64,000 nucleotides of DNA from Clostridium sp. C2-6-12 (GCF_009928485.1 NZ_JAABNP010000021.1:1-64000), one strand, 5' to 3'; shown: positions 35,937 through 46,237, numbered from the stretch's first letter. The notes: generated by a model from the letters alone, not told the origin. Made by a program: numbers and translations.

Positions 35937-36986
35937 ATGAAAATTAAATTAGGTGTTATAGGCTTTGGAGGCATGGGAAAATGGCATGCTCAAAATGCAC
36001 CACGTGCAGGAGTTGAAATTGTAGCAGTATGTGATATTAAAGAAGAACGTTGGAATGAAGCAGAAGAAATGGGATTTAAACTTTATAAATCAGCAGATGA
36101 ACTACTTGCAGATAGTGAAGTTAACACAGTAATATTGACTGTACCTAACCATTTACACAAGGAAATGTGTTTAAAAGCAGCTGAAGCTGGAAAAAATGTA
36201 ATTACTGAAAAACCAGCAGCTATGAATGTTGCAGAATTAGATGAAATGGAAGCAGCATGTAAAAAAGCAGGTGTATTCTTTACAGCTCATCAAAATAGAA
36301 GATGGGACAGAGATATGTTAATTGTAAAGAAAGCATATGATGAAGGACTTTTAGGTAATATATTTACAATTGAAAGTAAACTTCATTCAGGTAATGGATA
36401 TATGCATGAATGGCATCTTTATAAGAAATATGGTGGTGGAATGATATATGACTGGGGAGTTCATTTGATTGACCAAGCTTTATTTATGATGCCAGGTGTA
36501 AAGATTAAATCAATTTATGCAGATATAAAAAATGTACTTCATGAAGAAGTTGATGATTACTTTAAGATTATATTAAAGATGGAAAATGGAATTACATTCC
36601 ACTTAGAATTATCAACATATATATTAGAATATCAACCACGCTGGCTAGTTGCTGGAGATAAAGGAACAATAATTGTAAAAACCTTTGGCTGTGATGGAGC
36701 AATTTACCGTACTGGAGATATGCTAAAGAAACTTCCACCTCAAATAACTGAAACAGTAGCAGGACCTACAAGACAATTTGCTCCTGTACCTCCAGGAGGA
36801 ATTGTAGAAGAGCCGCTTCCACAAGTTGAAACTGATTGGGTAGATTTTTATACGAATGTACAAGGCGCATTAGATGGAACAGAAGAATCAAAAATCAAGA
36901 TTTCAGAAGTACGCCGTGTATTATCAGTAATGGAAGCAGCATGGGAATCAAGTAGAACCAATAAAGCCATAATTGATTTTGAATAA
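35937..36986 (+). CDS. Gfo/Idh/MocA oxidoreductase, second of the operon
   Basis: 349 aa from ATG 35937 (TAGGTG upstream; an in-frame GTG lies 9 bp earlier). Rossmann GVIGFGGMGKWHA, EKPAAMN lysine motif and YDWGVHLIDQALFM. It differs strongly from the first oxidoreductase of the operon. A redox-balanced pathway needs re-reduction of the 3-keto sugar after bond cleavage, which would explain two dehydrogenases; this is inference. It is the last gene before a structured non-coding segment. Confidence 0.82.
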   Translation: MKIKLGVIGFGGMGKWHAQNAPRAGVEIVAVCDIKEERWNEAEEMGFKLYKSADELLADSEVNTVILTVPNHLHKEMCLKAAEAGKNVITEKPAAMNVAELDEMEAACKKAGVFFTAHQNRRWDRDMLIVKKAYDEGLLGNIFTIESKLHSGNGYMHEWHLYKKYGGGMIYDWGVHLIDQALFMMPGVKIKSIYADIKNVLHEEVDDYFKIILKMENGITFHLELSTYILEYQPRWLVAGDKGTIIVKTFGCDGAIYRTGDMLKKLPPQITETVAGPTRQFAPVPPGGIVEEPLPQVETDWVDFYTNVQGALDGTEESKIKISEVRRVLSVMEAAWESSRTNKAIIDFE

Positions 36987-36994
36987 AATAAAAA

Positions 36995-37140
36995 AGTTTA
37001 TCTGATGTCTAGCCGCTGTAACACTGCTACTTATTTAAGTAGCAGTGAACAGCGACACGACCCTAGATAAGTTCAACTAAGATTCAGGTAAACTGAATCA
37101 AGTTTCACTTTATAAGCAAGCTTAGGACCTTGCTTATAAA
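36995..37140 (+). ncRNA. Structured RNA candidate: three consecutive stems
   Basis: Stem 1 is compound: AGTTTATCT (36995-37003) closes with AGATAAGTT (37065-37073). Inside it GCTGT (37015) pairs with ACAGC (37049), and CACTGCTACTT (37022) pairs perfectly with AAGTAGCAGTG (37037). Stem 2 is GATTCAG with CTGAATC (37081-37099). Stem 3 is a perfect 12-bp pair, 37109-37120 with 37129-37140. None has a T-tract. It lies between the oxidoreductase and the GPH transporter, where it could be a riboswitch-like leader, an mRNA-processing element or a stabiliser. No known class was recognised. Confidence 0.5.
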
Positions 37141-37321
37141 CTAAAAATATAAACTAATAAAAATTAGCTATTTAGATTATATCATAATCGTCTTTTTTTA
37201 TACAAACTATGTAAACGATATAAAAATATTATAGTTGTATTTTATAAAGCGCACTAATATTAGAGTTTGATAAGAAATTACTATGGAAAACCTAAAAGTC
37301 AGTAAATAGGAGGAAATTAAT

Positions 37322-38707
37322 ATGCAAAATGTAAACGTTGCTCAACAAATGGGGACAGGTCAAGAAAAACTTAGTTTCTTTACGAAAGTTAGTTATGGTT
37401 TAGGAGAATTTGCAGCCAGTGTAGTATGGAGTTTAGTGTCATCATATCTATTATTCTTTTATACAGATGTATTTGGATTACCAGGTGCAGCAGTTGCAAT
37501 ATTATTACTTGTAGCAAGAGTATGGGATGTTGTTGTAGATCCAGTCTTAGGATTAATTATGGAACGTACGAACACAAAACATGGACGTTTTAGACCATAT
37601 ATTTTATATGGAGCAATATTCCTAGGAATATTTAATGTTTTAACTTTTTACACTCCATCATTTACAGGTGGGTGGAAAATAGTTTATGCAGGTGTAACTT
37701 ATTTACTATTAGGTACTTTTCACTCAATGGTAAATGTACCATATGGAGCTTTAGCTACAGTAATGTCAAGAAGCACAGATGAAAGAACTAGTTTGAATTC
37801 ATTTAGAGGATTTTTTGGTACAATGGCTGGAATTTTAACAGGTGCAGCAGTAATGCCAATAATTCAAGTTTTAGGTGGTGGAAATAATCAAAGAGGTTAT
37901 TTCTATGCAGCAATAGTATTATCAGTAGTATCAATGCCAATGTTATTTTTAACTTTTAAAAATTGTAAGGAAGTTATAACTCCAGAAAAAGAAGAAAGAC
38001 CTTCTGTAAAAGAATCTTTACATGCAGTAGTTTCAAACAAACCTTTATTAATTGTATTTGCATCACTTTTTATATTATTTACAGGATTGTTTCAAAGATT
38101 AGGAACTTTAGTTTATTATTGTATATATGCATTAGGACGTCCAGACTTAATAGCTGTTTTATTTACATTATTATCTGTTTGTATGGCAATTGGTTCATTT
38201 ATACCACCTATTGCAACAAAATATATTGAGAAAAAGACACTTTTACAAATTGGATTAACTATAACTGGATTAGGATTTGGTAGTTTATATTTCGTGCCTG
38301 CAACAAATGTAACAATGATTATAGCTTTATCATTTATTGCGTGTGTACCACTAGGATTTAATGGAATTATGATATTTAGTATGACAGCAGATTGTATAGA
38401 TGATAATCAAGTAAAGACAGGTCTTCGTAGTGATGGTGCAATATATTCCTTTACAAGTCTTATAACAAAGATTTCAAATGCATTAGTAGGAACAATAAGT
38501 GTCGCATCATTAGGTTTAGTTGGATATGTTGCTAATGCTCAACAAACACCAGAAGCAATTACTGGAATAAATGCTATAGTAAATTTAGTGCCAGGGATTA
38601 TGTTTTTAATTGCAGTTATTCCAATGTTTTTCTATAAAATAACAAAGGCAAAAGCTGATGAGAATAGTAGAATACTTATTGAAAGACATAACAAAAGTGG
38701 TAACTAA
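37322..38707 (+). CDS. GPH-family glycoside symporter
   Basis: 461 aa, twelve membrane segments, full length. It has the GPH hallmarks ARVWDVVVDPVLGL, HGRFRPYILYG and the loop SRSTDERTSLNSFRG after helix 4. The family (MelB, XynB-type transporters) takes up disaccharides, xylosides or glucuronides with H+ or Na+. It follows the C-glycoside-type operon and precedes GH43, so it may import xylo-oligosaccharides or plant glycosides. AGGAGG precedes the ATG; a terminator lies just after the stop. Confidence 0.9.
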   Translation: MQNVNVAQQMGTGQEKLSFFTKVSYGLGEFAASVVWSLVSSYLLFFYTDVFGLPGAAVAILLLVARVWDVVVDPVLGLIMERTNTKHGRFRPYILYGAIFLGIFNVLTFYTPSFTGGWKIVYAGVTYLLLGTFHSMVNVPYGALATVMSRSTDERTSLNSFRGFFGTMAGILTGAAVMPIIQVLGGGNNQRGYFYAAIVLSVVSMPMLFLTFKNCKEVITPEKEERPSVKESLHAVVSNKPLLIVFASLFILFTGLFQRLGTLVYYCIYALGRPDLIAVLFTLLSVCMAIGSFIPPIATKYIEKKTLLQIGLTITGLGFGSLYFVPATNVTMIIALSFIACVPLGFNGIMIFSMTADCIDDNQVKTGLRSDGAIYSFTSLITKISNALVGTISVASLGLVGYVANAQQTPEAITGINAIVNLVPGIMFLIAVIPMFFYKITKAKADENSRILIERHNKSGN

Positions 38708-38719
38708 TATTTGATTATA

Positions 38720-38760
38720 AAAGAAATAGCTAGCAGTATAATTGCTAGTTATTTCTTTTA
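38720..38760 (+). terminator. Terminator after GPH transporter
   Basis: AAAAGAAATAGCTAGCA pairs with TGCTAGTTATTTCTTTT, with the T-tract in the 3' arm. Confidence 0.8.
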
Positions 38761-38849
38761 AAGTATTTATGAAAGAAAAGAAAATTAACTTAAAGATAAT
38801 AAATTTAATTGCATTTTGTATAATAAAAAAGCGAAAGGATTGAAAGTAT

Positions 38850-40487
38850 ATGACAGAAAGAAAAATAAAAAATCCTATTATACCAGGATTTTATCCAGAT
38901 CCATCAATTTGTAGAGTAGGAGATGATTTTTATTTAATATGTTCCAGTTTTGAAATGTATCCTGGAATTCCAGTTTTTCATAGCAAGGATTTAGCAAATT
39001 GGGAGCAGATAGGGCATGCTTTAACAAAAGAGAATGGCTTTCATGTGGAAGCTAATTCAATGTTTTGTGGTGTAATGGCACCAACAATTCGTTATAATAA
39101 CGGTACATTTTATATAATAAATGCAAACTTTTCTGATAGGGGTAATTTTATTATTACAGCGAAAGATCCAAAGGGGCCATGGTCAGAACCACATTGGTTA
39201 ACAGATGTTCCAGGAATTGATGCTTCCATTTTCTTTGATAATGATGGAAAAGCTTATATTATGGGTACAGGAAATGTATGGGATAATGGTACTGGTTATA
39301 TGGAAAGAGGAATCTGGCTTGCACCATATGATATGGAAAACTTTAAATTAGCAGGGGAACCAAAAACTATTTATAATAGTGCACTAAGAGGTGGTTCTTC
39401 ACCAGAAGCTCCACATCTATATCATATTGGAGAGTATTATTATCTAATGCTTGCAGAGGGTGGAACTGAACATTATCATGCAGTAATGGTAGCAAGAAGT
39501 AAAGAATTGTTTGGATGGTATGAAGGATGCCCTGCAAATCCTGTAATGACTCATAGACATTTTGGATTTAAATCTCCAATTATTAATGTAGGACATGCAG
39601 ATTTTGTGGAAACACAAAATGGAGAATGGTATGCTGTAATGCTTGCTTCTAGATTGATAGATGGTGAATATAAGAATTTAGGAAGAGAAACTTTTATTTG
39701 CCCAGTTATGTGGGAGAGAGAATGGCCTATATTCAGTCCGGGAACAGGAAAAGTAGAATGGGAATATCCAGCAGCGTCCCTATCATGGACAGAATTTGAT
39801 AAAAATGAAAAAGATTTAGAAAATTTTGATGGTGAGAATGACCTTGGAATGTCATGGGTATTACTAGGGACTCCATATGAAGAGTTTTATAAGGTAGCTA
39901 ATTCAAAACTATCTTTAAAATGTGTAAAGGAAAATTTAACACCAGTAATTAAGCCTCTTGTAATAGGTGCAGAGCCATGTAAAGACAGGACTATGGGCTT
40001 TGTAGGGAAAAGACAAATTTATATAGATTTCTCGGTATTTGCTAAGATGAGTTTTAAGCCTCAAGAAGGAGAGTGTGCTGGTTTAGCTATAATGCAGGCT
40101 ATGCATCATCAGCTACGTGTAGAACGTACTTGTGAAAATGGGGAACAACTTTTGAAATTGATAATTTCTACAACGAATTATGATACACCTCCATATTTCC
40201 CAGGCTTTTCATATGATCACAAGGAAGAAATAATTGCATGTGTGCCATGTGATAATAATGAAATTATTTTAGGGTTTAATGCAAATCATGAAAAGTATGA
40301 CTTTGTATATGGAACTGATTTAGAACACATGAAGTGTCTTGCAGAAAACGTAGACTGTGGAAGAATCAATCCAGAAAAAGTTGGCTGTATGGCTGGGACA
40401 TTAATTGGTATGTTTGCTACTGCTAACGGCAAAGAAAGCGATAATATTGCAGAATTTGATTGGTTTGAAATGAAAGAAGTAAAATAA
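38850..40487 (+). CDS. GH43 beta-xylosidase/arabinofuranosidase, copy 1
   Basis: 545 aa: a five-bladed propeller (1-300) and a C-terminal beta-sandwich (about 320-540) as in GH43 xylosidases. Catalytic base Asp17 in FYPDPSI, pKa-setting Asp in GIDASIFFDNDG (about 125) and acid Glu in SPEAPHLY (about 188). No signal peptide, so it cuts imported xylo- or arabino-oligosaccharides, with inversion. It is highly similar throughout to the copy at 61927, including the 20 bp before the start. Confidence 0.92.
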   Translation: MTERKIKNPIIPGFYPDPSICRVGDDFYLICSSFEMYPGIPVFHSKDLANWEQIGHALTKENGFHVEANSMFCGVMAPTIRYNNGTFYIINANFSDRGNFIITAKDPKGPWSEPHWLTDVPGIDASIFFDNDGKAYIMGTGNVWDNGTGYMERGIWLAPYDMENFKLAGEPKTIYNSALRGGSSPEAPHLYHIGEYYYLMLAEGGTEHYHAVMVARSKELFGWYEGCPANPVMTHRHFGFKSPIINVGHADFVETQNGEWYAVMLASRLIDGEYKNLGRETFICPVMWEREWPIFSPGTGKVEWEYPAASLSWTEFDKNEKDLENFDGENDLGMSWVLLGTPYEEFYKVANSKLSLKCVKENLTPVIKPLVIGAEPCKDRTMGFVGKRQIYIDFSVFAKMSFKPQEGECAGLAIMQAMHHQLRVERTCENGEQLLKLIISTTNYDTPPYFPGFSYDHKEEIIACVPCDNNEIILGFNANHEKYDFVYGTDLEHMKCLAENVDCGRINPEKVGCMAGTLIGMFATANGKESDNIAEFDWFEMKEVK

Positions 40488-40540
40488 TAAAATTTTTAAT
40501 AATATGAGAATAAATACAGAATGCAAAATGGAGGTCAAAG

Positions 40541-43219
40541 ATGAAAAAGATAATTGAAGAATTAAAAAGCGATAAAGGTGGTAATTATATTCTCCCTTTT
40601 TTATGGATGCGTGGAGAAGAAGAAAATGTTATTCGTGAGGAAATAGAAAAAATATATGAAAGTGGAATAAAAGCAGTATGTGTTGAAGCTAGACCTCATC
40701 CAGATTTTGCAGGACCTAAATGGTGGCATGATTTAGATATCATTATGGAAGAAGCAAAAAAAAGAGATATGAAAGTTTGGGTTTTAGATGATGCTCATTT
40801 CCCAACAGGGTATGCCAATGGATTGATTGAGAAAAAATATCCTGAAAGAAGAAAAACTTATATTAATTATAACGTAGTTGATGTAATAGGAGCACAAGAT
40901 GAAGTAAGTGTTCATTTTACACCAATGCTTAAGCCTAGAACTTCATTTTTGGATTTTGGAAAACAAAAAGATGTTGAAGAACAAAAAAAGAATAAGTTAG
41001 TTAGCGTTGTAGCAGCTAGATTAGTTAGAGATGGAGATATTCATGAAGAATTAGTTGATTTAACAGACAAGGTAGTAGGTAATTTTTTAACATGTAAATT
41101 ACCAGCAGGCGCTTGGAGAATATATATTGTTTATGAAACTAAAACTGATGGCGGTGACAATAGATATATAAATATGGTTGATAAAGAATCTGTAAGTACA
41201 CAATTAGAAGCTGTATATGAACCACATTACGAACATTACAAAGAAGAGTTTGGAAAAACTTTTGCAGGATTCTTTTCAGATGAGCCTGCATTTGGTAATG
41301 TAGGTGGTTTTGATTTTGATGAATCAATTGGAAGAAGAGATATGCCACTTCCATGGAGTGAAGAAGTTAAAGAAATGCTTAAAGATGCTTTCGGTAGTCA
41401 ATGGAACCTATACTTACCATATTTATGGATAGGAACAATGGAAATGAATCAATGTGTTAATACTAGATACATTTACATGGATATTATTACAAAGTTATAT
41501 AAAAAGAATTTTTGTGGTCAATTAGGTAAATGGTGCGAAGAACATGGAGTAGAATATATAGGGCATGTTGTCGAAGATAGTAATCAGCATAGTAAGCTTG
41601 GAAGTGGAGCAGGTCATTTTTTTAGAGCAATAGATGGTCAGCATATGGCTGGAATTGATGTTATTGGAGGACAAATAATTCCAGGTGGAGCAGGACTTGA
41701 AAGAGTATCACTAACAAAAGGTGATGGTGAATTTTATCATTATGCTTTAGGAAAATTAGGAGCGTCTAGTGGTCATCTTGATCCAAAGAAAAATGGAAGA
41801 ACTATGTGTGAGCTTTTTGGTGCATATGGATGGAAGCTTGGCGTAAGAGATATGAGATATATTTTAGATCACTTACTAGTTAGGGGAATAAATTATCTTG
41901 TACCACATGCATTTTCTATGGCTGAATATCCAGATAATGATTGTCCACCACATTTTTATGCAAGAGGAAATAACCCTCAGTTTAGGCATTTTGGTTATCT
42001 AATGAATTATGCTAATCGTATGTGTCACATATTAAATGGTGGAAGACATGTGGCTCCAGTAGCTATTTTATATCACGGGGAAAGTGAATGGGCTGGAGAT
42101 TTTATGAAGATGCAAAAGCCAGCAAGGGAATTAACTGAAAACCAAATTGAATTTGATTTTGTTCCTATGGATATGTTAAATGATCTTGAAGCTTATAATG
42201 GAAAATTAGAAAATGGTATATTAAATATTAATGATGTAGAGTTTAAATGCTTAGTAATTCCTTATAGTCAGTATATTACAAAGGAACTAGCAAACTTTAT
42301 AAAAAATGCTAATGAACTTGAAGTTATATTTGTAGATGATATGCCACAAGGAATTACTAATGAGACTTGTGAAGCAGAAACAGCAGAATTACTGAAAGTT
42401 TGTGAAAGCTGCAAAGTAATAAAAATAGAATCACTTGCTAGTGTACTACAAGAAAAAGGCTTTAGCGAAGTTAAGCTAAAGAATAGATTTTCTGATTTAA
42501 CATATTATCATTATTTTAAAGAAGGCAATATATACATGTTCCAAAATGAATCAGCTCATGAAACTTTTAGAGGAGAAATTGAGATTAATACTTTAGAAAA
42601 TGCAGTCATATATAATTGTTTAGAAAATAGATTTGAAAAATTAACTGTCAATAAGTCAGCTGGAAAGAGTAGTATTTTCATAGAATTAAACCCTTGCGAA
42701 TCTTGTGTGGTATTTGAAAATATAAGCGGATATGATGAAATTACTGTGGACTACTTACCTATGTCAGAAAAACTTGTTAAGTGCAAGAACAGTATGAATT
42801 TATCTAGTGATTGGAATTATTCTATGATAAAGAATAAAGAATATCCAAATTTCCGTGAAATTATTAAAATGGAAAATCTTGTTCCGATATCAAATGAAGA
42901 TCCTTTATTTGCAGGATTAATAAGATATGAAAAGACTATAGAAATAAATGAAGTGAAAGATGAAGCTTATTTGAGTTTTCAATATGTATATGAAGCTATG
43001 GAATTATGGATTAACGATGAGTATGTAGGAATGAAAATATGCGCACCTTATATCTATGATGTAGCTAAGTACTTAAAGAAAGGCGAAAACAAAATCCGTG
43101 TTGAAGTTGCAACAACGTTAGATAGGGATCGATTCACAAGACCAGAGCCACCATATATATTATGGCATGATTCAATAGATCCAACAGGTATGTATGGAAA
43201 TATAAATTTAGTAATGTAA
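40541..43219 (+). CDS. Large glycosyl hydrolase, GH106/rhamnosidase-like
   Basis: 892 aa, no signal peptide. The N-terminal barrel begins with ILPFLWMRGEEE and contains DDAHFPTGYANG and the acidic motif GFFSDEPAF (about 243-251), a pattern shared with GH106 alpha-L-rhamnosidases and related uncharacterised clostridial hydrolases. A C-terminal jelly-roll (about 790-892, ELWINDEYVGM) resembles a galactose-binding domain. It probably removes a deoxy- or uncommon sugar from glycosides taken up by the neighbouring GPH transporter. The family call is tentative. A paralogue starts at 63872. Confidence 0.65.
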   Translation: MKKIIEELKSDKGGNYILPFLWMRGEEENVIREEIEKIYESGIKAVCVEARPHPDFAGPKWWHDLDIIMEEAKKRDMKVWVLDDAHFPTGYANGLIEKKYPERRKTYINYNVVDVIGAQDEVSVHFTPMLKPRTSFLDFGKQKDVEEQKKNKLVSVVAARLVRDGDIHEELVDLTDKVVGNFLTCKLPAGAWRIYIVYETKTDGGDNRYINMVDKESVSTQLEAVYEPHYEHYKEEFGKTFAGFFSDEPAFGNVGGFDFDESIGRRDMPLPWSEEVKEMLKDAFGSQWNLYLPYLWIGTMEMNQCVNTRYIYMDIITKLYKKNFCGQLGKWCEEHGVEYIGHVVEDSNQHSKLGSGAGHFFRAIDGQHMAGIDVIGGQIIPGGAGLERVSLTKGDGEFYHYALGKLGASSGHLDPKKNGRTMCELFGAYGWKLGVRDMRYILDHLLVRGINYLVPHAFSMAEYPDNDCPPHFYARGNNPQFRHFGYLMNYANRMCHILNGGRHVAPVAILYHGESEWAGDFMKMQKPARELTENQIEFDFVPMDMLNDLEAYNGKLENGILNINDVEFKCLVIPYSQYITKELANFIKNANELEVIFVDDMPQGITNETCEAETAELLKVCESCKVIKIESLASVLQEKGFSEVKLKNRFSDLTYYHYFKEGNIYMFQNESAHETFRGEIEINTLENAVIYNCLENRFEKLTVNKSAGKSSIFIELNPCESCVVFENISGYDEITVDYLPMSEKLVKCKNSMNLSSDWNYSMIKNKEYPNFREIIKMENLVPISNEDPLFAGLIRYEKTIEINEVKDEAYLSFQYVYEAMELWINDEYVGMKICAPYIYDVAKYLKKGENKIRVEVATTLDRDRFTRPEPPYILWHDSIDPTGMYGNINLVM

Positions 43220-43226
43220 CAAAATA

Positions 43227-43267
43227 AATAAATTAACGTGCTGTGCTAACACAACACGTTAATTTAT
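43227..43267 (+). terminator. Terminator after the large hydrolase
   Basis: AAATTAACGTG.TGT pairs with ACA.CACGTTAATTT around a short loop, then TATT. Confidence 0.75.
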
Positions 43268-43333
43268 TAATCTTATATTATTATAAACATAATTTTTATC
43301 AAAAATAAAAATATAGATGAGGAGAAAGAGCAA

Positions 43334-44275
43334 ATGAGAAGTTACGGATTTGGAATAGATATAGGTGGAACAACAGTAAAAATGGGACTGTTTAAGGTAG
43401 ATGGAACACTTTTAGAAAAGTGGGAAGTAGATACGAGAAAAGAGGAAAATGGTAAATATATTTTAGATGACATTGCAAAAGAAATAAAATATAAGATGAA
43501 ACAAAAAGAAATACATAGACATGATGTAGTAGGTGTTGGAATTGGAGTTCCAGGGCCAGTTAGCGGTGATGGAACAGTTTTAAAATGTGTTAACTTAGGC
43601 TGGGGAATATTTAATGTAGAAGAAACCCTAAGTGAAATGATTGATTTGCCAGTAAAGGCAGGAAATGATGCCAATGTTGCAGCACTTGGTGAAATGTGGC
43701 AAGGTGGCGGAAAAGGATATAAAAATGTAGTGATGGTAACCCTTGGAACAGGTGTTGGTGGAGGAATTATAATTGATGGAAATGTTATTTCAGGAACTAA
43801 TGGAGCAGGTGGAGAAATTGGTCATATAAAAGTTGTTAGAAATGAAACTGAAACTTGTGGCTGTGGAAAAACAGGCTGTCTTGAACAATATGCATCAGCT
43901 ACTGGAATTGTAAAAGAAGCACAAAAGCTATTAAATAGCGAGGAAAGACTTTCGATACTAAGAGATTCTAGTGAAATTACAGCAAAATTAATATTTGACG
44001 CTGCAAAAGAAGGCGATGAGCTAGCTACTATATTAGTTGAAGATTTAGGGGGAAAATTAGGTGGAGCACTTGCTAATGTTTCTTGTGTATGTGATCCAGA
44101 AGTTTTTGTAATCGGTGGGGGAGTATCGAAGGCAGGAATGATTCTTATTAATGTTATAAGAAAACACTTTATTGAAAAAGCTTTTCATGCATGTGAAGAA
44201 ACAAAATTTGAACTTGCTAAATTAGGAAATGATGCAGGCATTTATGGAGGAGTAAAGTTGATTTTAGGTAAATAG
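43334..44275 (+). CDS. ROK-family sugar kinase, glucokinase-like
   Basis: 313 aa. ATP-binding DIGGTTVKMGLF (9-20), catalytic Asp112 in AGNDANVA, and a zinc site of His164 (EIGHIKV) with Cys175, Cys177 and Cys182 (CGCGKTGC). These define ROK kinases, usually glucokinase. It would phosphorylate glucose or a related hexose released by the hydrolases and by the C-glycoside pathway. There is no N-terminal HTH, so it is an enzyme and not a NagC-type repressor. GAGGAG precedes the ATG. Confidence 0.9.
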   Translation: MRSYGFGIDIGGTTVKMGLFKVDGTLLEKWEVDTRKEENGKYILDDIAKEIKYKMKQKEIHRHDVVGVGIGVPGPVSGDGTVLKCVNLGWGIFNVEETLSEMIDLPVKAGNDANVAALGEMWQGGGKGYKNVVMVTLGTGVGGGIIIDGNVISGTNGAGGEIGHIKVVRNETETCGCGKTGCLEQYASATGIVKEAQKLLNSEERLSILRDSSEITAKLIFDAAKEGDELATILVEDLGGKLGGALANVSCVCDPEVFVIGGGVSKAGMILINVIRKHFIEKAFHACEETKFELAKLGNDAGIYGGVKLILGK

Positions 44276-44301
44276 ATTAAAGTTTAATTTTATTAGAATA
44301 A

Positions 44302-44346
44302 CAAAACATGTCAAAATTATCTATAGCTATTTTTGACATGTTTTGT
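44302..44346 (+). terminator. Terminator after ROK kinase
   Basis: AAAACATGTCAAAA pairs with TTTTGACATGTTTT; the 3' arm gives the T-tract. Confidence 0.8.
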
Positions 44347-44379
44347 TGTGCTAAAAGTAAAAAGGAGTGATATTGATTT

Positions 44380-46095
44380 ATGTATAAATGGTTTAATAAT
44401 TTGAAAATTATTTATAAGTTGCTTATGGCATTTATTTTTGTTGCATTTTTCATAGGAATTGTTGGAATGATAGGAATATATCATATGAAAAGTATAAATG
44501 GGAATCTTAATAATATTTATAACAATGATTTGTTGAAAATTGATTATATTAATCAAATCAAACAAAATGCATTATTAGAAGAAAAAAATGTTCTCTTGCT
44601 CATTAACCCTAATTTTAGAATGGGAATAAATGATTTTGAAAAAGTAATTAAAAATACACAAAATGATTATAGTTCAATAATTTCAGAATATAAAAAAATT
44701 ATAACTGCTGATTCTGATAAAAATGAATTAGTTAAATTTGATGAAGTGACACAAAATTCAAATGAAACTATTGATAAAGCAGTGAAAGAAATCAAAGATG
44801 GAAATTATAGCTATGCTGGTGAGCTGATGGACAAGTACAGTAAGATACAAGATAAGAAGATAGAATTTTTGGATAATGAATTAAAAATAATATCTGATAA
44901 TGCGAAATCTGATTATGGTAATAGTCAAGCTACATATAAAACTGCATACAGTGAAATTTTATTTATAATTGTGTTAGGTTTACTTATTGCTATAGTATTA
45001 GGATTAATAATTTCAATTTCGATTTCAAGACAAATAAAGAAAGTTGTAATTGTTGCAGAAGCAATTGGAAATAATGATTTATCTAAATTAGCCCATGTTA
45101 ATAATAAGAGTGAAATTGGAATTTTGGCAAAAGCATTAAATGAATCTATAATGAATATAAAAGAGTTAATACATGAAATTTCAAATAGTGCTTCTGATAT
45201 TAGTGCTACTAGTGAAGAAGTATTTGCAACAACAGAAGAAATATCAAAAAAAATGGAGAGTGTAAATGAATCTTCAAAACAAGTATCTTTAGGTGCAGAA
45301 CAATTAAGTGCAACAACAGAAGAAATAAACGCTACAACAGAAAGTATTTCAGTAAATACAGAGGAGGTTACTAGGAAAGCAATAGAAGGTAATAAAAAGG
45401 CAAAGAATATTGAATTAAAAGCAAAAGAATTTAGAAAAACTGCTGAAAACAATTCTAAAACCTCAAACATCATATATTTAGAGAAGCAAGCAATTATACT
45501 AAGCGCAATTGAGGAAGGAAAGATTGTTAATCAAGTTAAAATAATGGCAGACGAAATAGAAAATATAGCAAGTCAAACAAATCTTCTTGCACTTAATGCT
45601 GCTATTGAAGCAGCAAGAGCAGGAGAACAAGGCAAAGGATTTGCAATTGTTGCTGATGAGGTTAGAAAATTAGCTGAACAGTCATCTACAACAGTTCAAA
45701 AGATTCAAGAGGTAACAAATAAGATTGAAAAGGCATTTGAAAATATTTCAAATGGATCCAATGAAATATTAGGTTTTATTGATAATGATGTGAAGCATGA
45801 TTATGAATTATTCGAAAATACAGGTAAGGAATATGGCGATGATGCTATGGAATTTAGCACTTTATCATCAGATATTATGGATTCAATGGATGTAGTGAAC
45901 AAAATTATGTTGGAAGTAAAAAAAGCAATTGAGAATGTTTCAGCAACAGCGGAGGAATCAGCGGCTAATTCAGAAGAGATATTAGAAAGTATAAGTGAAT
46001 CTACTAGAGCTATACAAGAAATAACTAAAGCATCCCAAAATCAAGCTATGTTATCTGAGAAGCTAAATAATATGATTAAAAAATTTAAATTATAA
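44380..46095 (+). CDS. Methyl-accepting chemotaxis protein
   Basis: 571 aa. TM1 about 13-33, a four-helix-bundle ligand domain (35-185), TM2 about 188-212, HAMP (about 213-265) and the signalling hairpin with [38 protein letters not shown] near 400-440. It senses a small molecule outside the cell and controls CheA. It lies beside sugar genes but is bounded by terminators, so a shared role is only a possibility. No C-terminal CheR-docking pentapeptide is seen. Confidence 0.93.
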   Translation: MYKWFNNLKIIYKLLMAFIFVAFFIGIVGMIGIYHMKSINGNLNNIYNNDLLKIDYINQIKQNALLEEKNVLLLINPNFRMGINDFEKVIKNTQNDYSSIISEYKKIITADSDKNELVKFDEVTQNSNETIDKAVKEIKDGNYSYAGELMDKYSKIQDKKIEFLDNELKIISDNAKSDYGNSQATYKTAYSEILFIIVLGLLIAIVLGLIISISISRQIKKVVIVAEAIGNNDLSKLAHVNNKSEIGILAKALNESIMNIKELIHEISNSASDISATSEEVFATTEEISKKMESVNESSKQVSLGAEQLSATTEEINATTESISVNTEEVTRKAIEGNKKAKNIELKAKEFRKTAENNSKTSNIIYLEKQAIILSAIEEGKIVNQVKIMADEIENIASQTNLLALNAAIEAARAGEQGKGFAIVADEVRKLAEQSSTTVQKIQEVTNKIEKAFENISNGSNEILGFIDNDVKHDYELFENTGKEYGDDAMEFSTLSSDIMDSMDVVNKIMLEVKKAIENVSATAEESAANSEEILESISESTRAIQEITKASQNQAMLSEKLNNMIKKFKL

Positions 46096-46103
46096 AAAAT
46101 GAA

Positions 46104-46139
46104 AAGAAATCTTAATAAAAACATTAAGATTTCTTTTTT
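46104..46139 (+). terminator. Terminator after the chemoreceptor gene
   Basis: AAGAAATCTTAAT pairs with ATTAAGATTTCTT, then TTTT. Confidence 0.85.
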
Positions 46140-46237
46140 GTATTATTAATATAATTGATTGAAATTAGTTTAATGTCAAAATTAATAGTAACTATTTTTG
46201 ATATATTTATTTTAAATTAAAAGAAAAAAATAAAAGG

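Noticed and set aside
36995..37073. Hammerhead ribozyme, because of the CTGATG next to a closing stem
   Set aside because: The second conserved core (GAAA before stem III) is missing and the stems do not meet in the required three-way junction.
44925..45473. A 182-codon open frame antisense to the chemoreceptor gene
   Set aside because: It mirrors the heptad-rich, low-complexity coding of the chemoreceptor; no ribosome binding site.
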